Source: DATJGF01 sp035495315
GTDB taxonomy: Bacteria; Verrucomicrobiota; Verrucomicrobiia; Limisphaerales; UBA8199
Direction of reading: 5' to 3'
Assembly: GCA_035495315.1 (NCBI GenBank)
Contig: DATJGF010000021.1
Span: 4,979 to 68,978, forward strand
Length of the DNA: 64,000 bases
Part shown: positions 33,526-42,462 of the stretch, one piece after another
Numbering within the stretch: position 1 is the stretch's first letter
How the letters are laid out: each line of letters begins with the position of its first letter
The notes under the pieces: model-generated
Database searches by the model: none
Told to the model about the DNA's origin: nothing
Seen by the model: the letters and a program-made list of their open reading frames with translations, nothing else
Program-made: the position numbers and the translations under genes

Positions 33526-34404
33526 TCAATAAGCTTTCAGACCTTTCGCGCGAAACTGATTGACAGCCTTTTCGGTGGTTTCTTGCGAAGGCGGTTCGGT
33601 TTCTCTCAGCGCATAGTCCATCGCCAGCTTTTCCCATTTGAACTTCCCCATTTGGTGGAACGGCAGGACGTCTACCCGCTGGACGTTGCCGAGTTGGGCG
33701 GCAAAACTGGCCACCCGCTCAATCTCGGCGGGGTCATCCGTCCAACCCGGCACGAGTACAAAGCGCACCCAGATGGGACGGTTCAATTCGGCAAGACGTC
33801 GGGCAAATTTGTGAACGGGCTGATTATCCATCCCGGTCAACCGGCGGTGCAACTCCTCTGAGAACGCCTTGAGATCCAAAAGCACCAGGTCCACGGACTT
33901 CAAGTCCGCATCGGTAAGCCGGTCACCGAGATAACCGTTGCTGTCGAGAGCGGTGTGAACACCCATTTCTTTTGCCGCGCCAAAGACTCTCAAGACGAAT
34001 CGGTGCTGCAGTAGCGGCTCGCCTCCGCTAATCGTCAACCCGCCTTTCATCGTGTCCAGACCGTGGCGGTATTTTCTGATTACCTCAACCGCTCGCGCCA
34101 CCGTCACAGGAATCCCGTTGGTCAACTTCCAGGTGTCTGGGTTGTGACAATAGACGCACCGGAACTGACAGGCGGTCAACCACGCGACAATCCGCACGCC
34201 AGGACCATCGACCGCCGAACCCGTCGTAAATGAGTGGACGAAACCCGTCTCGCCCGTTTCAAGCGCTTCACGGACGCCGGCTTCGCCCACTTTATCTCCC
34301 AGTGAAATCCGCAGGTCATAAGGGCTGGCGATGAGTGGGACATCCGCGCTCGACGTAGTGCCGGCGGCCGCCGTAGAGGTAGAGGTTTCGTGATGTCGCT
34401 CCAT
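33526..34404 (-). CDS. pflA: Pyruvate formate-lyase activating enzyme
   Basis: Radical-SAM enzyme that installs the glycyl radical on PflB. The 292-residue product has the CxxxCxxC cluster motif in TACQFRCVYCHNPDTW (about residues 78-85), then GGLTISGGEPLLQ, which binds SAM, and DLKAFSEELHRRLTG. It is longer than E. coli PflA (246) because of about 45 extra N-terminal residues without known motifs. It starts four bases after the pflB stop, so the two are cotranscribed. Confidence 0.94.
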   Translation of the reverse strand: MERHHETSTSTAAAGTTSSADVPLIASPYDLRISLGDKVGEAGVREALETGETGFVHSFTTGSAVDGPGVRIVAWLTACQFRCVYCHNPDTWKLTNGIPVTVARAVEVIRKYRHGLDTMKGGLTISGGEPLLQHRFVLRVFGAAKEMGVHTALDSNGYLGDRLTDADLKSVDLVLLDLKAFSEELHRRLTGMDNQPVHKFARRLAELNRPIWVRFVLVPGWTDDPAEIERVASFAAQLGNVQRVDVLPFHQMGKFKWEKLAMDYALRETEPPSQETTEKAVNQFRAKGLKAY

Positions 34405-34408
34405 GTGG

Positions 34409-36676
34409 CTAGGAGGCGCCGTGGAAGGTGCGGTTGACTACATCCAATTGCTGTTCGCGCGTCAATCGCACGAAATTTACGGCATAGCCTGAAACCCGAA
34501 TCGTAAGGTGAGGGTATTTCTCAGGGTGATCCATCGCGTCCAACAGCGTTTCGCGGTTGAGGACATTCACGTTGACGTGGTAGCCGGTCGCGCCGAAGAA
34601 GGCGTCGAGCATGCCCACCAGATTAACCGTTTGATCTTCCTTGGTGCGGCCCAAACCCTGCGGCACCATGGAGGCTGTGAGGGAAATGCCATCCGCCGCG
34701 TCGCGGTACGGGATCTTGGCGACCGAAGCCGCCGAGGCCATGATACCATGCGTGTCACGGCCGTGCATTGGGTTGGCGCCCGGGGCGAACGGCTCGCCCT
34801 TGCGCCGCCCGTCGGGCGTATGGCCGGTATTCTTTCCGTAAACAACATTGGAGGTGATGGTCAGCACAGATTGCGTATGCAGCGCGTTACGGTAAGTCGG
34901 ATAGTGCCGCAGCTTGCTCATGAACAGGGAGACGATACTGGCGGCCAACTGGTCGACCCGGTTATCATTGTTGCCGAACTTGGGGAAGTCGCCCTCGGTG
35001 TGGTAATCCACAATCAAACCGGTTTCGTCGCGCTGTACCTTCACGCGAGCGTGACGAATTGCCGACAAACTGTCAGCCACTACCGACAGGCCGGCGATAC
35101 CAAAGGCCATCGTGCGCACCGGCGCATAGTCGTGCAGCGCCATCTCAATACGCTCATAGGAGTACTTGTCGTGCATGTAATGGATGACATTCATCGCATT
35201 CACATACACCCCGGCCAACCACGCCATCATGGGCTCGAATTTACCCACCACGTCTTCGAACTCGAGATACTCCCCTTTAACCGGCTCACTGATCGGCGCG
35301 ATTTGTTTGCCGGTAATCTCATCCCGGCCGCCGTTAATCGCGTAGAGCAGGCACTTGGCCAGATTCGCGCGGGCACCAAAGAACTGCATCTGTTTGCCGA
35401 CGAGCATCGGTGAAACGCAGCAGGCGATCGCGCCGTCATCGCCCCAGGCAGTGCGCATCAGCGTGTCGCTCTCGAATTGCAGGGAACTGGTGTCAATCGC
35501 AACCTTCGCGGCGAAACGGCGGAAATGCTCCGGCAGGCGTGGAGAATACCAGATCGTCAGATTCGGTTCAGGTGCGGGGCCCAGGTTGTAAAGCGTCTGG
35601 AGAAACCGGAAACTCGTCTTGGTGGCGAGCGAACGGCCGTCGTCGCCCATTCCGCCGATTGATTCAGTCACCCAGGTGGGATCGCCCGCGAATAGCTCAT
35701 CATATTCAGGCGTGCGCAGAAATCGAACGATGCGCAACTTGATGACGAAATCATCCACAATCTCCTGCGCCTGGCTCTCGGTGAGCGTCGCTTCCGCCAG
35801 ATCACGCTCGAAATAGATATCAAGAAAGGTCGAAGTGCGCCCCAGGGACATCGCCGCGCCGTTCTGCTCCTTCACCGCTGCCAAATATGCAAAGTAAAGC
35901 CATTGCACGGCTTCGCGGGCTGTCCGCGCGGGTCCGGAAATGTCGTAACCGTAATTCTTAGCCATCATCTGCAGCTCCTGGAGCGCGCGTATTTGCTCAC
36001 TAAGTTCCTCGCGGTCGCGAATGACGTTTTCAGTCGACATCTCCGCATCCAGTGCGGCCCTTTCCTGTTCCTTATGTTGGATAAGTCGTGCGACTCCATA
36101 CAGCGGAACGCGGCGATAATCCCCAATAATGCGCCCACGACCGTAAGCATCCGGCAAACCGGTGAGGATATGCGAACTGCGGCATTTCCGGATATCGGCT
36201 GTATAAGCGTCAAACACGCCCTCATTGTGAGTCTTGCGATACTTCGTGAATGTCTCCACCAGTTGAGGATTGGGCTCGACGCCATAGGCCTTGAAGGAAC
36301 TGAGGACCATGCGCAAGCCGCCGTTTGGCATCACGGCGCGTTTAAGTGGCGCCTCGGTTTGCAGGCCGACGATGACCTCGTTATGGCGGTCAATGTATCC
36401 GGGCGCGTGCGCGGTGATGGAACTGGGGATCTGCGAAATGTCGAGCACACCCTTCTTGCGCTCCTCAACAAACAGCGCTTCGAGTTTTTGCCAAAGACGC
36501 TGCGTTCGCTCGGTTGCCGGCGCCAGAAACGAATCGTCGCCTTCGTAGGGCGTGTAATTTTGTTGCAGGAACCAACGCACGTTGATGTCGCGTTGCCACA
36601 AGCCGGGCTTAAATCCACGCCAAGCTTCGCCGTTGGCGGTCGCCGTGGCCGGTTTCTCAGTAGTTATAGTTTGCAT
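34409..36676 (-). CDS. pflB: Pyruvate formate-lyase
   Basis: Glycyl-radical enzyme that splits pyruvate with CoA into formate and acetyl-CoA under anaerobic conditions. The 755-residue product has the active-site Cys-Cys pair in DDGAIACCVSPMLVGKQ (about residue 418) and the glycyl-radical loop RVSGYAVNFVRLTREQQ near the C-terminus. The N-terminal GEAWRGFKPGLWQRDINVR is typical. The frame runs 68 codons upstream into ldh, but ATG 36676 matches the family. ldh lies 13 bp upstream and pflA 4 bp downstream. Confidence 0.97.
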   Translation of the reverse strand: MQTITTEKPATATANGEAWRGFKPGLWQRDINVRWFLQQNYTPYEGDDSFLAPATERTQRLWQKLEALFVEERKKGVLDISQIPSSITAHAPGYIDRHNEVIVGLQTEAPLKRAVMPNGGLRMVLSSFKAYGVEPNPQLVETFTKYRKTHNEGVFDAYTADIRKCRSSHILTGLPDAYGRGRIIGDYRRVPLYGVARLIQHKEQERAALDAEMSTENVIRDREELSEQIRALQELQMMAKNYGYDISGPARTAREAVQWLYFAYLAAVKEQNGAAMSLGRTSTFLDIYFERDLAEATLTESQAQEIVDDFVIKLRIVRFLRTPEYDELFAGDPTWVTESIGGMGDDGRSLATKTSFRFLQTLYNLGPAPEPNLTIWYSPRLPEHFRRFAAKVAIDTSSLQFESDTLMRTAWGDDGAIACCVSPMLVGKQMQFFGARANLAKCLLYAINGGRDEITGKQIAPISEPVKGEYLEFEDVVGKFEPMMAWLAGVYVNAMNVIHYMHDKYSYERIEMALHDYAPVRTMAFGIAGLSVVADSLSAIRHARVKVQRDETGLIVDYHTEGDFPKFGNNDNRVDQLAASIVSLFMSKLRHYPTYRNALHTQSVLTITSNVVYGKNTGHTPDGRRKGEPFAPGANPMHGRDTHGIMASAASVAKIPYRDAADGISLTASMVPQGLGRTKEDQTVNLVGMLDAFFGATGYHVNVNVLNRETLLDAMDHPEKYPHLTIRVSGYAVNFVRLTREQQLDVVNRTFHGAS

Positions 36677-36689
36677 ATGAATCGATTGG

Positions 36690-37655
36690 TCATTTCGTGG
36701 ACCTGGATTTCTCGTCCGGGTGAAGTGAATCGAGCGCCTCGCGCAGAATTTCTGCACTGCGGCGCAAAGCCTTTTCCTCGGGTTTATCGAGCGCCAAGGG
36801 AATTGTTGCAAGGGCCCCTTCACCCCCGACAAGATGCGGCAGGGCGAAGGTGACGCCGTTGGAGCCGGCAACGCCATCAATGCGCGTGCAGATGGTTAGA
36901 ATTGCACGCTGATCATGCAGCAGGACGTCGACGATCCGCGCGACCGCACTGCCGATGCCGTAATAGGTCGCCCCTTTTCCAGCAATGATCTGGTAAGCGG
37001 CTCGACGGACGTTCTGATCAATCTCCTGTCGCTGAGCTTTGGTTAGAGGTGTTCCATGGACTTTGGCGAATTCGTCCAGATTCAACCCGGCGATGGTCGC
37101 TTGCGACCAGGCCAGCACCTCGGAATCGCCGTGTTCACCGAGCACATACCCATGTACATGCTGCGGGTCCACGCCGAAGTGCCGCCCCAACAACGCCCGA
37201 AATCGAGCCGTGTCCAATGTCGTGCCGGAACCGATTACGCGGGTGTGCGGCACACCGAATTCAGCGGCGAACTGCGCAGCCAGGTGAGTCATTATGTCGA
37301 CGGGATTGGTCACGACTAGCAACACCGCAGCCGGCGCTTCGCGCAACACCGAAGGGACAATCTGCCGAAAGACTTCCGCATTGCGCTGCAACAACTGAAG
37401 ACGTGTTTCGCCAGGCTTCTGCGCCACGCCGCCAGCAATCACCACGACGCGTGCCCCTGATAAATCGTGATAATCCCCCGCACGAAGGGTTAACGGATGC
37501 GCAAAGGGCACCGCGTGAAAAATATCGTTGGCTTCGGCCTCGGCTCGGGAGCGGTTGAGATCGATTAGCACGATCTCGCGGCCCACGCCGCTCATCACCA
37601 GCGCGTAGGCTGAAGTAGCGCCCACCATGCCGCAGCCCACAACGCCGATCTTCAT
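36690..37655 (-). CDS. ldh: L-lactate dehydrogenase
   Basis: Reduces pyruvate to L-lactate with NADH. The 321-residue product has the NAD loop VGCGMVGATSAYAL, the specificity loop GVAQKPGETRL with Gln (lactate type rather than the Arg of malate dehydrogenase), TNPVDIMTH, SGTTLDTARFR with the substrate-binding Arg, and GEHGDSEV with the catalytic His. Its ATG overlaps the pyk stop by four bases (ATGA), tying it to pyk. The frame upstream of 37655 is shadow. Confidence 0.95.
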   Translation of the reverse strand: MKIGVVGCGMVGATSAYALVMSGVGREIVLIDLNRSRAEAEANDIFHAVPFAHPLTLRAGDYHDLSGARVVVIAGGVAQKPGETRLQLLQRNAEVFRQIVPSVLREAPAAVLLVVTNPVDIMTHLAAQFAAEFGVPHTRVIGSGTTLDTARFRALLGRHFGVDPQHVHGYVLGEHGDSEVLAWSQATIAGLNLDEFAKVHGTPLTKAQRQEIDQNVRRAAYQIIAGKGATYYGIGSAVARIVDVLLHDQRAILTICTRIDGVAGSNGVTFALPHLVGGEGALATIPLALDKPEEKALRRSAEILREALDSLHPDEKSRSTK

Positions 37656-39073
37656 AAATTGACGATCTCGAGCCGATAGTTGCCGTCGGGCTCCTTCCCC
37701 GACGCTCGATGAGTCAACAGCGAAAAATCCCCGGGCAGCTTGTTGCCCTGAACCCATTCTCGGACGTAAGTCGTCCAGGAAGCAGGAGGCTTGGGTTCAT
37801 ACACCGAGATTACTCCCCGGGAAAACACCAGCCCTTGAGCGATCTTCAGGTCGTCACTGATCGCGACAACCCAAACAGGGAACCGGAACGCCGCCAGATG
37901 TCGCGCGAAGTTGCCGGTTTCCGTGCAGGTGAACACCGCCGCCGGTTTGAGATATTGAAGGCTCGCTTCCACACTGACCAGCAGCAGGTGCATCGGCAGG
38001 ATCTTGCCCGTGAGGTCCGCATCGGCGTACATCTCCTTGACCGTGAGCTGCCGGTGTGTCGCCTCTACTTCGGCCGCGATACGCGCCAGCATCCTGACCG
38101 CTTCGACCGGAAAATGCCCCATCGCCGATTCCCCCGACAACATCACACAGTCAGTGCCGTCGAGGATTGCGTTGGCCACATCGGTCGCTTCCGCCCGCGT
38201 CGGCAGCCGGTAAGTGGTCATCGATTCCAGCATTTGCGTTGCTGTAATCACCGGTTTGGCGCGTTGATTTGCCCGATGCGTGATCTGCTTTTGAACAACC
38301 GCGATGCGCTCGATTGGCACTTCCACCCCTAAATCTCCGCGGGCGATCATCACTCCGTCTGCCGCTTGCAGGATCTCGTCCAGGTTGGCCAGCGCGCGCG
38401 AGCGCTCAATCTTCGCAATAATGAAGGGATTGTGTCCCAATTCGCGCGCCGCTCGGCGTACCGCCTCGATGTCTGCCGCATTTTCAACAAACGACTGACT
38501 CACTGCATCGACGCCGTGCTCCAACGCAAACTTCAGGCATTCGCGGTCGCGCTCAGTAAATGCGCTGATTCCGAGATCGATCCCGGGAAGATTCAATCCT
38601 TTGCGAGAGCGCAGCTCGCCTCCTACTTTCACCACGCACACCACCTCGTTGCCGCGAACTTCCGCGACTTCGAGCTGAATGTAGCCGTCGTTCAATGACA
38701 GCAGGTCACCCCGCTTCACCACCTTCGGCAGACGGTCGAAGCTGACGGAAATACGCCGTGCGTCGCCTGCAATTTGTTCAGTCGTAAGCGAAATTCGATC
38801 TTCCGCTTTCAGTTGGATGGGCTCCGTCGCCAATTTGCCGATGCGCATTTTTGGACCAGACAGGTCTGCCATGATTGCAACCTGACGTTCGGCTCGCTTG
38901 GCCGCCGCGCGAATATTTTCGATATTCTGTCCATGCCGCTCGAAATCTCCGTGCGAAAAGTTGAGCCGGGCAATGTTCATGCCCGCCTGGATGAGCTGTT
39001 GGAGAACAGCGGGCGACTCAGACGCCGGGCCGATCGTGGCAACAATCTTGGTTTTATGATCAGGCAATTGCAT
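37652..39073 (-). CDS. pyk: Pyruvate kinase
   Basis: Converts PEP and ADP to pyruvate and ATP. The 473-residue product has KTKIVATIGPAS, MNIARLNFSHGDFERH, the catalytic block FIIAKIER, GDLGVEVPIE, TATQMLESMT, and LDGTDCVMLSGESAMGHFP. The C-terminal domain is complete. ATG 39073 is the family start; 22 extra upstream codons are shadow. It lies 43 bp after the acetate kinase fusion gene and overlaps ldh, placing glycolytic pyruvate formation in the same unit as its disposal. Confidence 0.95.
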   Translation of the reverse strand: MQLPDHKTKIVATIGPASESPAVLQQLIQAGMNIARLNFSHGDFERHGQNIENIRAAAKRAERQVAIMADLSGPKMRIGKLATEPIQLKAEDRISLTTEQIAGDARRISVSFDRLPKVVKRGDLLSLNDGYIQLEVAEVRGNEVVCVVKVGGELRSRKGLNLPGIDLGISAFTERDRECLKFALEHGVDAVSQSFVENAADIEAVRRAARELGHNPFIIAKIERSRALANLDEILQAADGVMIARGDLGVEVPIERIAVVQKQITHRANQRAKPVITATQMLESMTTYRLPTRAEATDVANAILDGTDCVMLSGESAMGHFPVEAVRMLARIAAEVEATHRQLTVKEMYADADLTGKILPMHLLLVSVEASLQYLKPAAVFTCTETGNFARHLAAFRFPVWVVAISDDLKIAQGLVFSRGVISVYEPKPPASWTTYVREWVQGNKLPGDFSLLTHRASGKEPDGNYRLEIVNL

Positions 39074-39116
39074 CAGTCCGGCTGGGTGATCTGTGGGCTG
39101 ATTCCTGTCACTTGGC

Positions 39117-41426
39117 TCAAGCCTCCTCCTGGATTCCATCGATATATCCCTGCGCCCCGGTCTTTACGTTGGCCGCGTTCGCTTCATCCGTGTCGATGTG
39201 CATCGACAATGCGAAACTCGGATCCACACGGACCAGCACGTCCCCAAATATCAACTCGCGGTCGCCCGTGACGCGCACCCGCACCACCGATTTGTCCCTC
39301 ACTCCATAACGCAGCGCATCCTCCGGCGTCATGTGCACATGCCGCAAAGCGCAAATCACACCCTTGTCCAGCTTCACTTGCCCGCCAGAACCTTCCAGAA
39401 TGCAGCCCGGCGTGTCTTTGATGTCGCCGCTCTCGCGAATCGGCGGATGAACCCCCAACCGGAACTGCTCCGTCATCGCGATCTCAACTTGGGTATATTT
39501 CCGCACCGGACCAAGAACGCGCACACGCTCGATGCGGCCTTTGGGGCCAACAATCGTGAGCTGCTCCTTGCAGGCATATTGCCCCGGCTGTGACAGATCC
39601 GATTGTTTGGTTAGTTGGTGGCCTTTTCCAAACAGGGCTTCAACGTGCTCCTGGGTCAAGTGGATGTGGTGTGCAGAAACCTCCACCTGGAAGGCCTGCT
39701 GCTTCTGGGCGGCCAGTACCTCCGTAAGATACGAGCGGCTCAATGCCCGCAATGCCTCCCGCGCCATCATCCGCTCCTCATCCGTCGGAACCACCAGCAC
39801 CGTGATCTTGGAATCGTCGGCGGAAATCCGGCAGACTTCGTCAAAGCCTTTGGCCCCAAGATTTCGCTGTTCATCCAAAGCGATCCCCATGCAAGTCAAA
39901 CCCTGTAACGCCAACGCTCGGACCATTGCGCTACCCTGGCCGATGCCGCCCGTGAAAACTACCGCGTCCAGGCCGCCCATCGCCGCCACATAGGCGCCAA
40001 TGTATTTCCGCACGCGATAACAATAGGCTTTGAGCGCCAACAACGCCCGGTGCTGTCCTTCGTCAGCCGCCTTTAGGATCTCCCGCATATCGCTAGACAC
40101 ACCGGACAAACCCAGCAGTCCACTTTTCTTGTTCAGGAGTTCTTCGGCCTTCACTGCGGACATACCTTCGTTACGCTCCAGGAAGGCCAGCACCCCGGCG
40201 TCCACATCGCCGCAGCGTGTGCCCATAATCAGCCCCTCCGCCGGCGTAAACCCCATCGTGGTGTCCACCGACCGCCCGTGGTCCACCGCACACAAGGAGG
40301 ATCCGTTGCCCAGGTGACAGCTCACTATTGTCAACTCGTTCGGACGCCGGCCCAGATACTGCGCTGCGCGGAGTGTCACATAGCCATGCGACGTGCCATG
40401 GAACCCATACCGGCGCACCCCTTTCTGCTCATAAAACTCGTAAGGCAATCCGTACAGATAGGCATAAGCCGGCAGCGTGTGGTGAAATGCGGTGTCGAAA
40501 ACCGCCACGTGTGGAGCGGCGGAAAACAGCTGGCGCATCTCGCGGATGCCCGCCAGGTTGACCGGGTTATGCAGTGGTGCCAATGGGCTCAGGGTTTCAA
40601 GCTGCGCCAGGACCTGGTCCGTAATCAGCGTTGCTTCCGTGAATCGCTCGCCGCCATGGACCACTCGGTGCGCCACCAGGCTTACCTCGCCGACCGAGCT
40701 GATAACGCCGGTTTCTCGGGCGACCAGTTCGCCGATCATCGCTGAGATAGCCTCTTTGAATCCGCCCGCCGGCAGTTCGCGCTTCACTTCGCCCTTGGGA
40801 CCGTGGTGGGCTAAACGAGTCCCCGCAATCCCGATCCGTTCGACCAATCCACGTGCCGAGCGTGCCTCATCGGCGGTATCGTAATAGCTGTATTTGAGCG
40901 ACGAAGACCCACAGTTGATCACTAGAATCTTCTCAGGCCGTTGCCCTTTCAGCTTCAACCCGTATGGGTCATCGGCTCGCTTCAGTGCCGCGGCGGCCTT
41001 CGACGGGTCAAGAGCCACTGCTTTGACACGCTCCATCAACGTCCGCGACACTTGCTGCACAGCCGCCGGCTCAGCCATCACAATCGCCTGGAAGAGCGGA
41101 ACCGGGATCAGAAGGACTTGCGCGGGTTCCTCGACAATAAAATCGGCCGCGACCGGGTTACCGGTCATCACCGACAATTCGCCAAAAGTGCCGCCCGCCT
41201 GAATTCGACCAAGCACCTGCCGGATTCCCCCGTCCCCGATTACCGAAGCCACAACCGATCCGCTTAGCACGACATAAAAATAAAGCGCCTCCTCACCGGC
41301 GTGCGCGACCGCTTCATTTGCTTCAAAGGACGCGACCCGCGATCCAGCGACTAACTCCTTGAGGCGATCCGTGGGAAAATTCTTAAATACGGCGACCTTC
41401 TCCTTCAGCAACTCAACGATGTTCAT
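39117..41426 (-). CDS. cNMP-binding-like / acetate kinase / PduL phosphotransacylase fusion
   Basis: A 769-residue three-domain protein. Residues 1-130 form a cyclic-nucleotide-binding-type domain (ALYFYVVLSGSVVAS, GGTFGELSVMTGNPVAADF); the Arg that normally binds the cyclic phosphate is Val. Residues 165-565 are a full acetate kinase: VINCGSSSLKYS with Asn171, HRVVHGGERF, FDTAFHHTLP, RYGFHGTSHG, HLGNGSSLCAV and GLIMGTRCGDVD. Residues 570-769 are a PduL-type phosphate acyltransferase, with metal-binding VSAHHIHLTQEHVEALF and ALRHVHMTPEDAL and the IRESGDIKDTPG loop. One chain would thus take acetyl-CoA to acetyl phosphate and on to acetate and ATP. ATG 41426 starts the domain cleanly; 34 more codons are open upstream. 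First gene of the fermentation cluster. Confidence 0.93.
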   Translation of the reverse strand: MNIVELLKEKVAVFKNFPTDRLKELVAGSRVASFEANEAVAHAGEEALYFYVVLSGSVVASVIGDGGIRQVLGRIQAGGTFGELSVMTGNPVAADFIVEEPAQVLLIPVPLFQAIVMAEPAAVQQVSRTLMERVKAVALDPSKAAAALKRADDPYGLKLKGQRPEKILVINCGSSSLKYSYYDTADEARSARGLVERIGIAGTRLAHHGPKGEVKRELPAGGFKEAISAMIGELVARETGVISSVGEVSLVAHRVVHGGERFTEATLITDQVLAQLETLSPLAPLHNPVNLAGIREMRQLFSAAPHVAVFDTAFHHTLPAYAYLYGLPYEFYEQKGVRRYGFHGTSHGYVTLRAAQYLGRRPNELTIVSCHLGNGSSLCAVDHGRSVDTTMGFTPAEGLIMGTRCGDVDAGVLAFLERNEGMSAVKAEELLNKKSGLLGLSGVSSDMREILKAADEGQHRALLALKAYCYRVRKYIGAYVAAMGGLDAVVFTGGIGQGSAMVRALALQGLTCMGIALDEQRNLGAKGFDEVCRISADDSKITVLVVPTDEERMMAREALRALSRSYLTEVLAAQKQQAFQVEVSAHHIHLTQEHVEALFGKGHQLTKQSDLSQPGQYACKEQLTIVGPKGRIERVRVLGPVRKYTQVEIAMTEQFRLGVHPPIRESGDIKDTPGCILEGSGGQVKLDKGVICALRHVHMTPEDALRYGVRDKSVVRVRVTGDRELIFGDVLVRVDPSFALSMHIDTDEANAANVKTGAQGYIDGIQEEA

Positions 41427-41440
41427 GGGGTCATCAGTGA

Positions 41441-41458
41441 TTGTGTTTACGTGGACAA
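41441..41458. promoter_or_regulatory. Possible Rex-like operator
   Basis: TTGTGTTTACGTGGACAA starts 15 bp upstream of the fusion gene's ATG. It matches 10 of 14 fixed positions of the Rex consensus TTGTGAA-N4-TTCACAA, including both outer TTGT/ACAA ends. Rex represses fermentation genes when NADH is low, so the place fits, but no rex gene is in the window and the match could be chance. Confidence 0.4.
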
Positions 41459-41681
41459 TTAACGAGGCTAGACCTGTGCCAAGCTGCCGTGCCGGCGCCC
41501 AAGGGACGCCTACAGTGCTTAAACGCAATCGCTTAGGGCCGGCAAGGAATCAGCAGCATTATCGAGGCGATCTAACGCACAAGTCTGCTCCACGACCATG
41601 CGTCGGCATTTCGTCCCTTTTTGTAAGGCCAATAATGCCTCCAAACCACCCTTCCTTAATCGTCTCCCCCAGGGCTTCGTC

Positions 41682-42158
41682 TTAAAAAATCGCAAGCCGA
41701 ACTCCCAAGCGCAGAAAAACGCCGTCCTTGGTGTCATTTGCAAATCGGTACTGAACATCGCCGAAAGCCGAAATATTCTTGAACGGGCGGAAGTCAATCC
41801 CAAGACCCAGGGTTTCAAACCATTCCTTAGTCTCAAATTCGTAACCGATGCCGCCGACCGCATATGGGGCGATTACCTTCAGCAGCGGCAGACGAAAATA
41901 AGCTTCGCCAGCAAGGTTATCGAAGAACGTCCCGCCGAAATCTGCCCAATACGTCGTAGCGCCGACGCCAATCTTGTCCGTGATAAAATAGGACAACGAG
42001 GCGCCCGCGCCCCACTTGCCGCCCTCCTTATCGATATAAGTCCCAAAAGGAGAGAGTTCGAACTCACCCGGATGAAAACGCGCCTCTTCATCATCCGCAG
42101 CTGCCGCCCCAAAGCTAAGACAAAGGAGCGAACTAAGAATCAGGAGTGATTTTTTCAT
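41682..42158 (-). CDS. Small outer-membrane beta-barrel-like protein
   Basis: A 158-residue protein with a signal peptide (MKKSLLILSSLLCLSFGAAAA) and a mature part of alternating polar and hydrophobic residues in strands (GAGASLSYFITDKIGVGATTYW, shortened to ASLSYFITDKIGVGATTYW; YAVGGIGYEFETKEW; ISAFGDVQYRF). It ends in LRLGVRLAIF, with a terminal Phe typical of outer-membrane barrels. It probably folds as an eight-stranded barrel of the OmpA/OmpW kind. Function unknown; gene stands alone upstream of the fermentation cluster on the same strand. Confidence 0.8.
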   Translation of the reverse strand: MKKSLLILSSLLCLSFGAAAADDEEARFHPGEFELSPFGTYIDKEGGKWGAGASLSYFITDKIGVGATTYWADFGGTFFDNLAGEAYFRLPLLKVIAPYAVGGIGYEFETKEWFETLGLGIDFRPFKNISAFGDVQYRFANDTKDGVFLRLGVRLAIF

Positions 42159-42462
42159 AATATAGCGGTTTTGTTAGTTCTTCGGCCTCTCTTTTAGCTC
42201 GATATATGCCAATGGTGGGTTGCTGACGAAGGCCGGCGTTTTTGCCCATTTTTTCAGGGCTTTTTACCGAAACTGGCTCAGGCCCACTGCCACTCGGACA
42301 AAATAGTCAAGGCCACGCTGACGACCTTTCGTCGATATCTCGTCCTTTCGGGAATGCTTGATCGATGAAAGATCCCTAAAATTCCTGTACTGGGGTGCTT
42401 ACCTGATTTACGAGGCAATTCGCCTGTGTTTGACTCTTATCAGCATAGTTAGTTGGTTCGTT

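Noticed and set aside
34508..35413. 301-codon plus-strand frame
   Set aside because: Antisense shadow of pflB, which is certain from its active-site and radical motifs.
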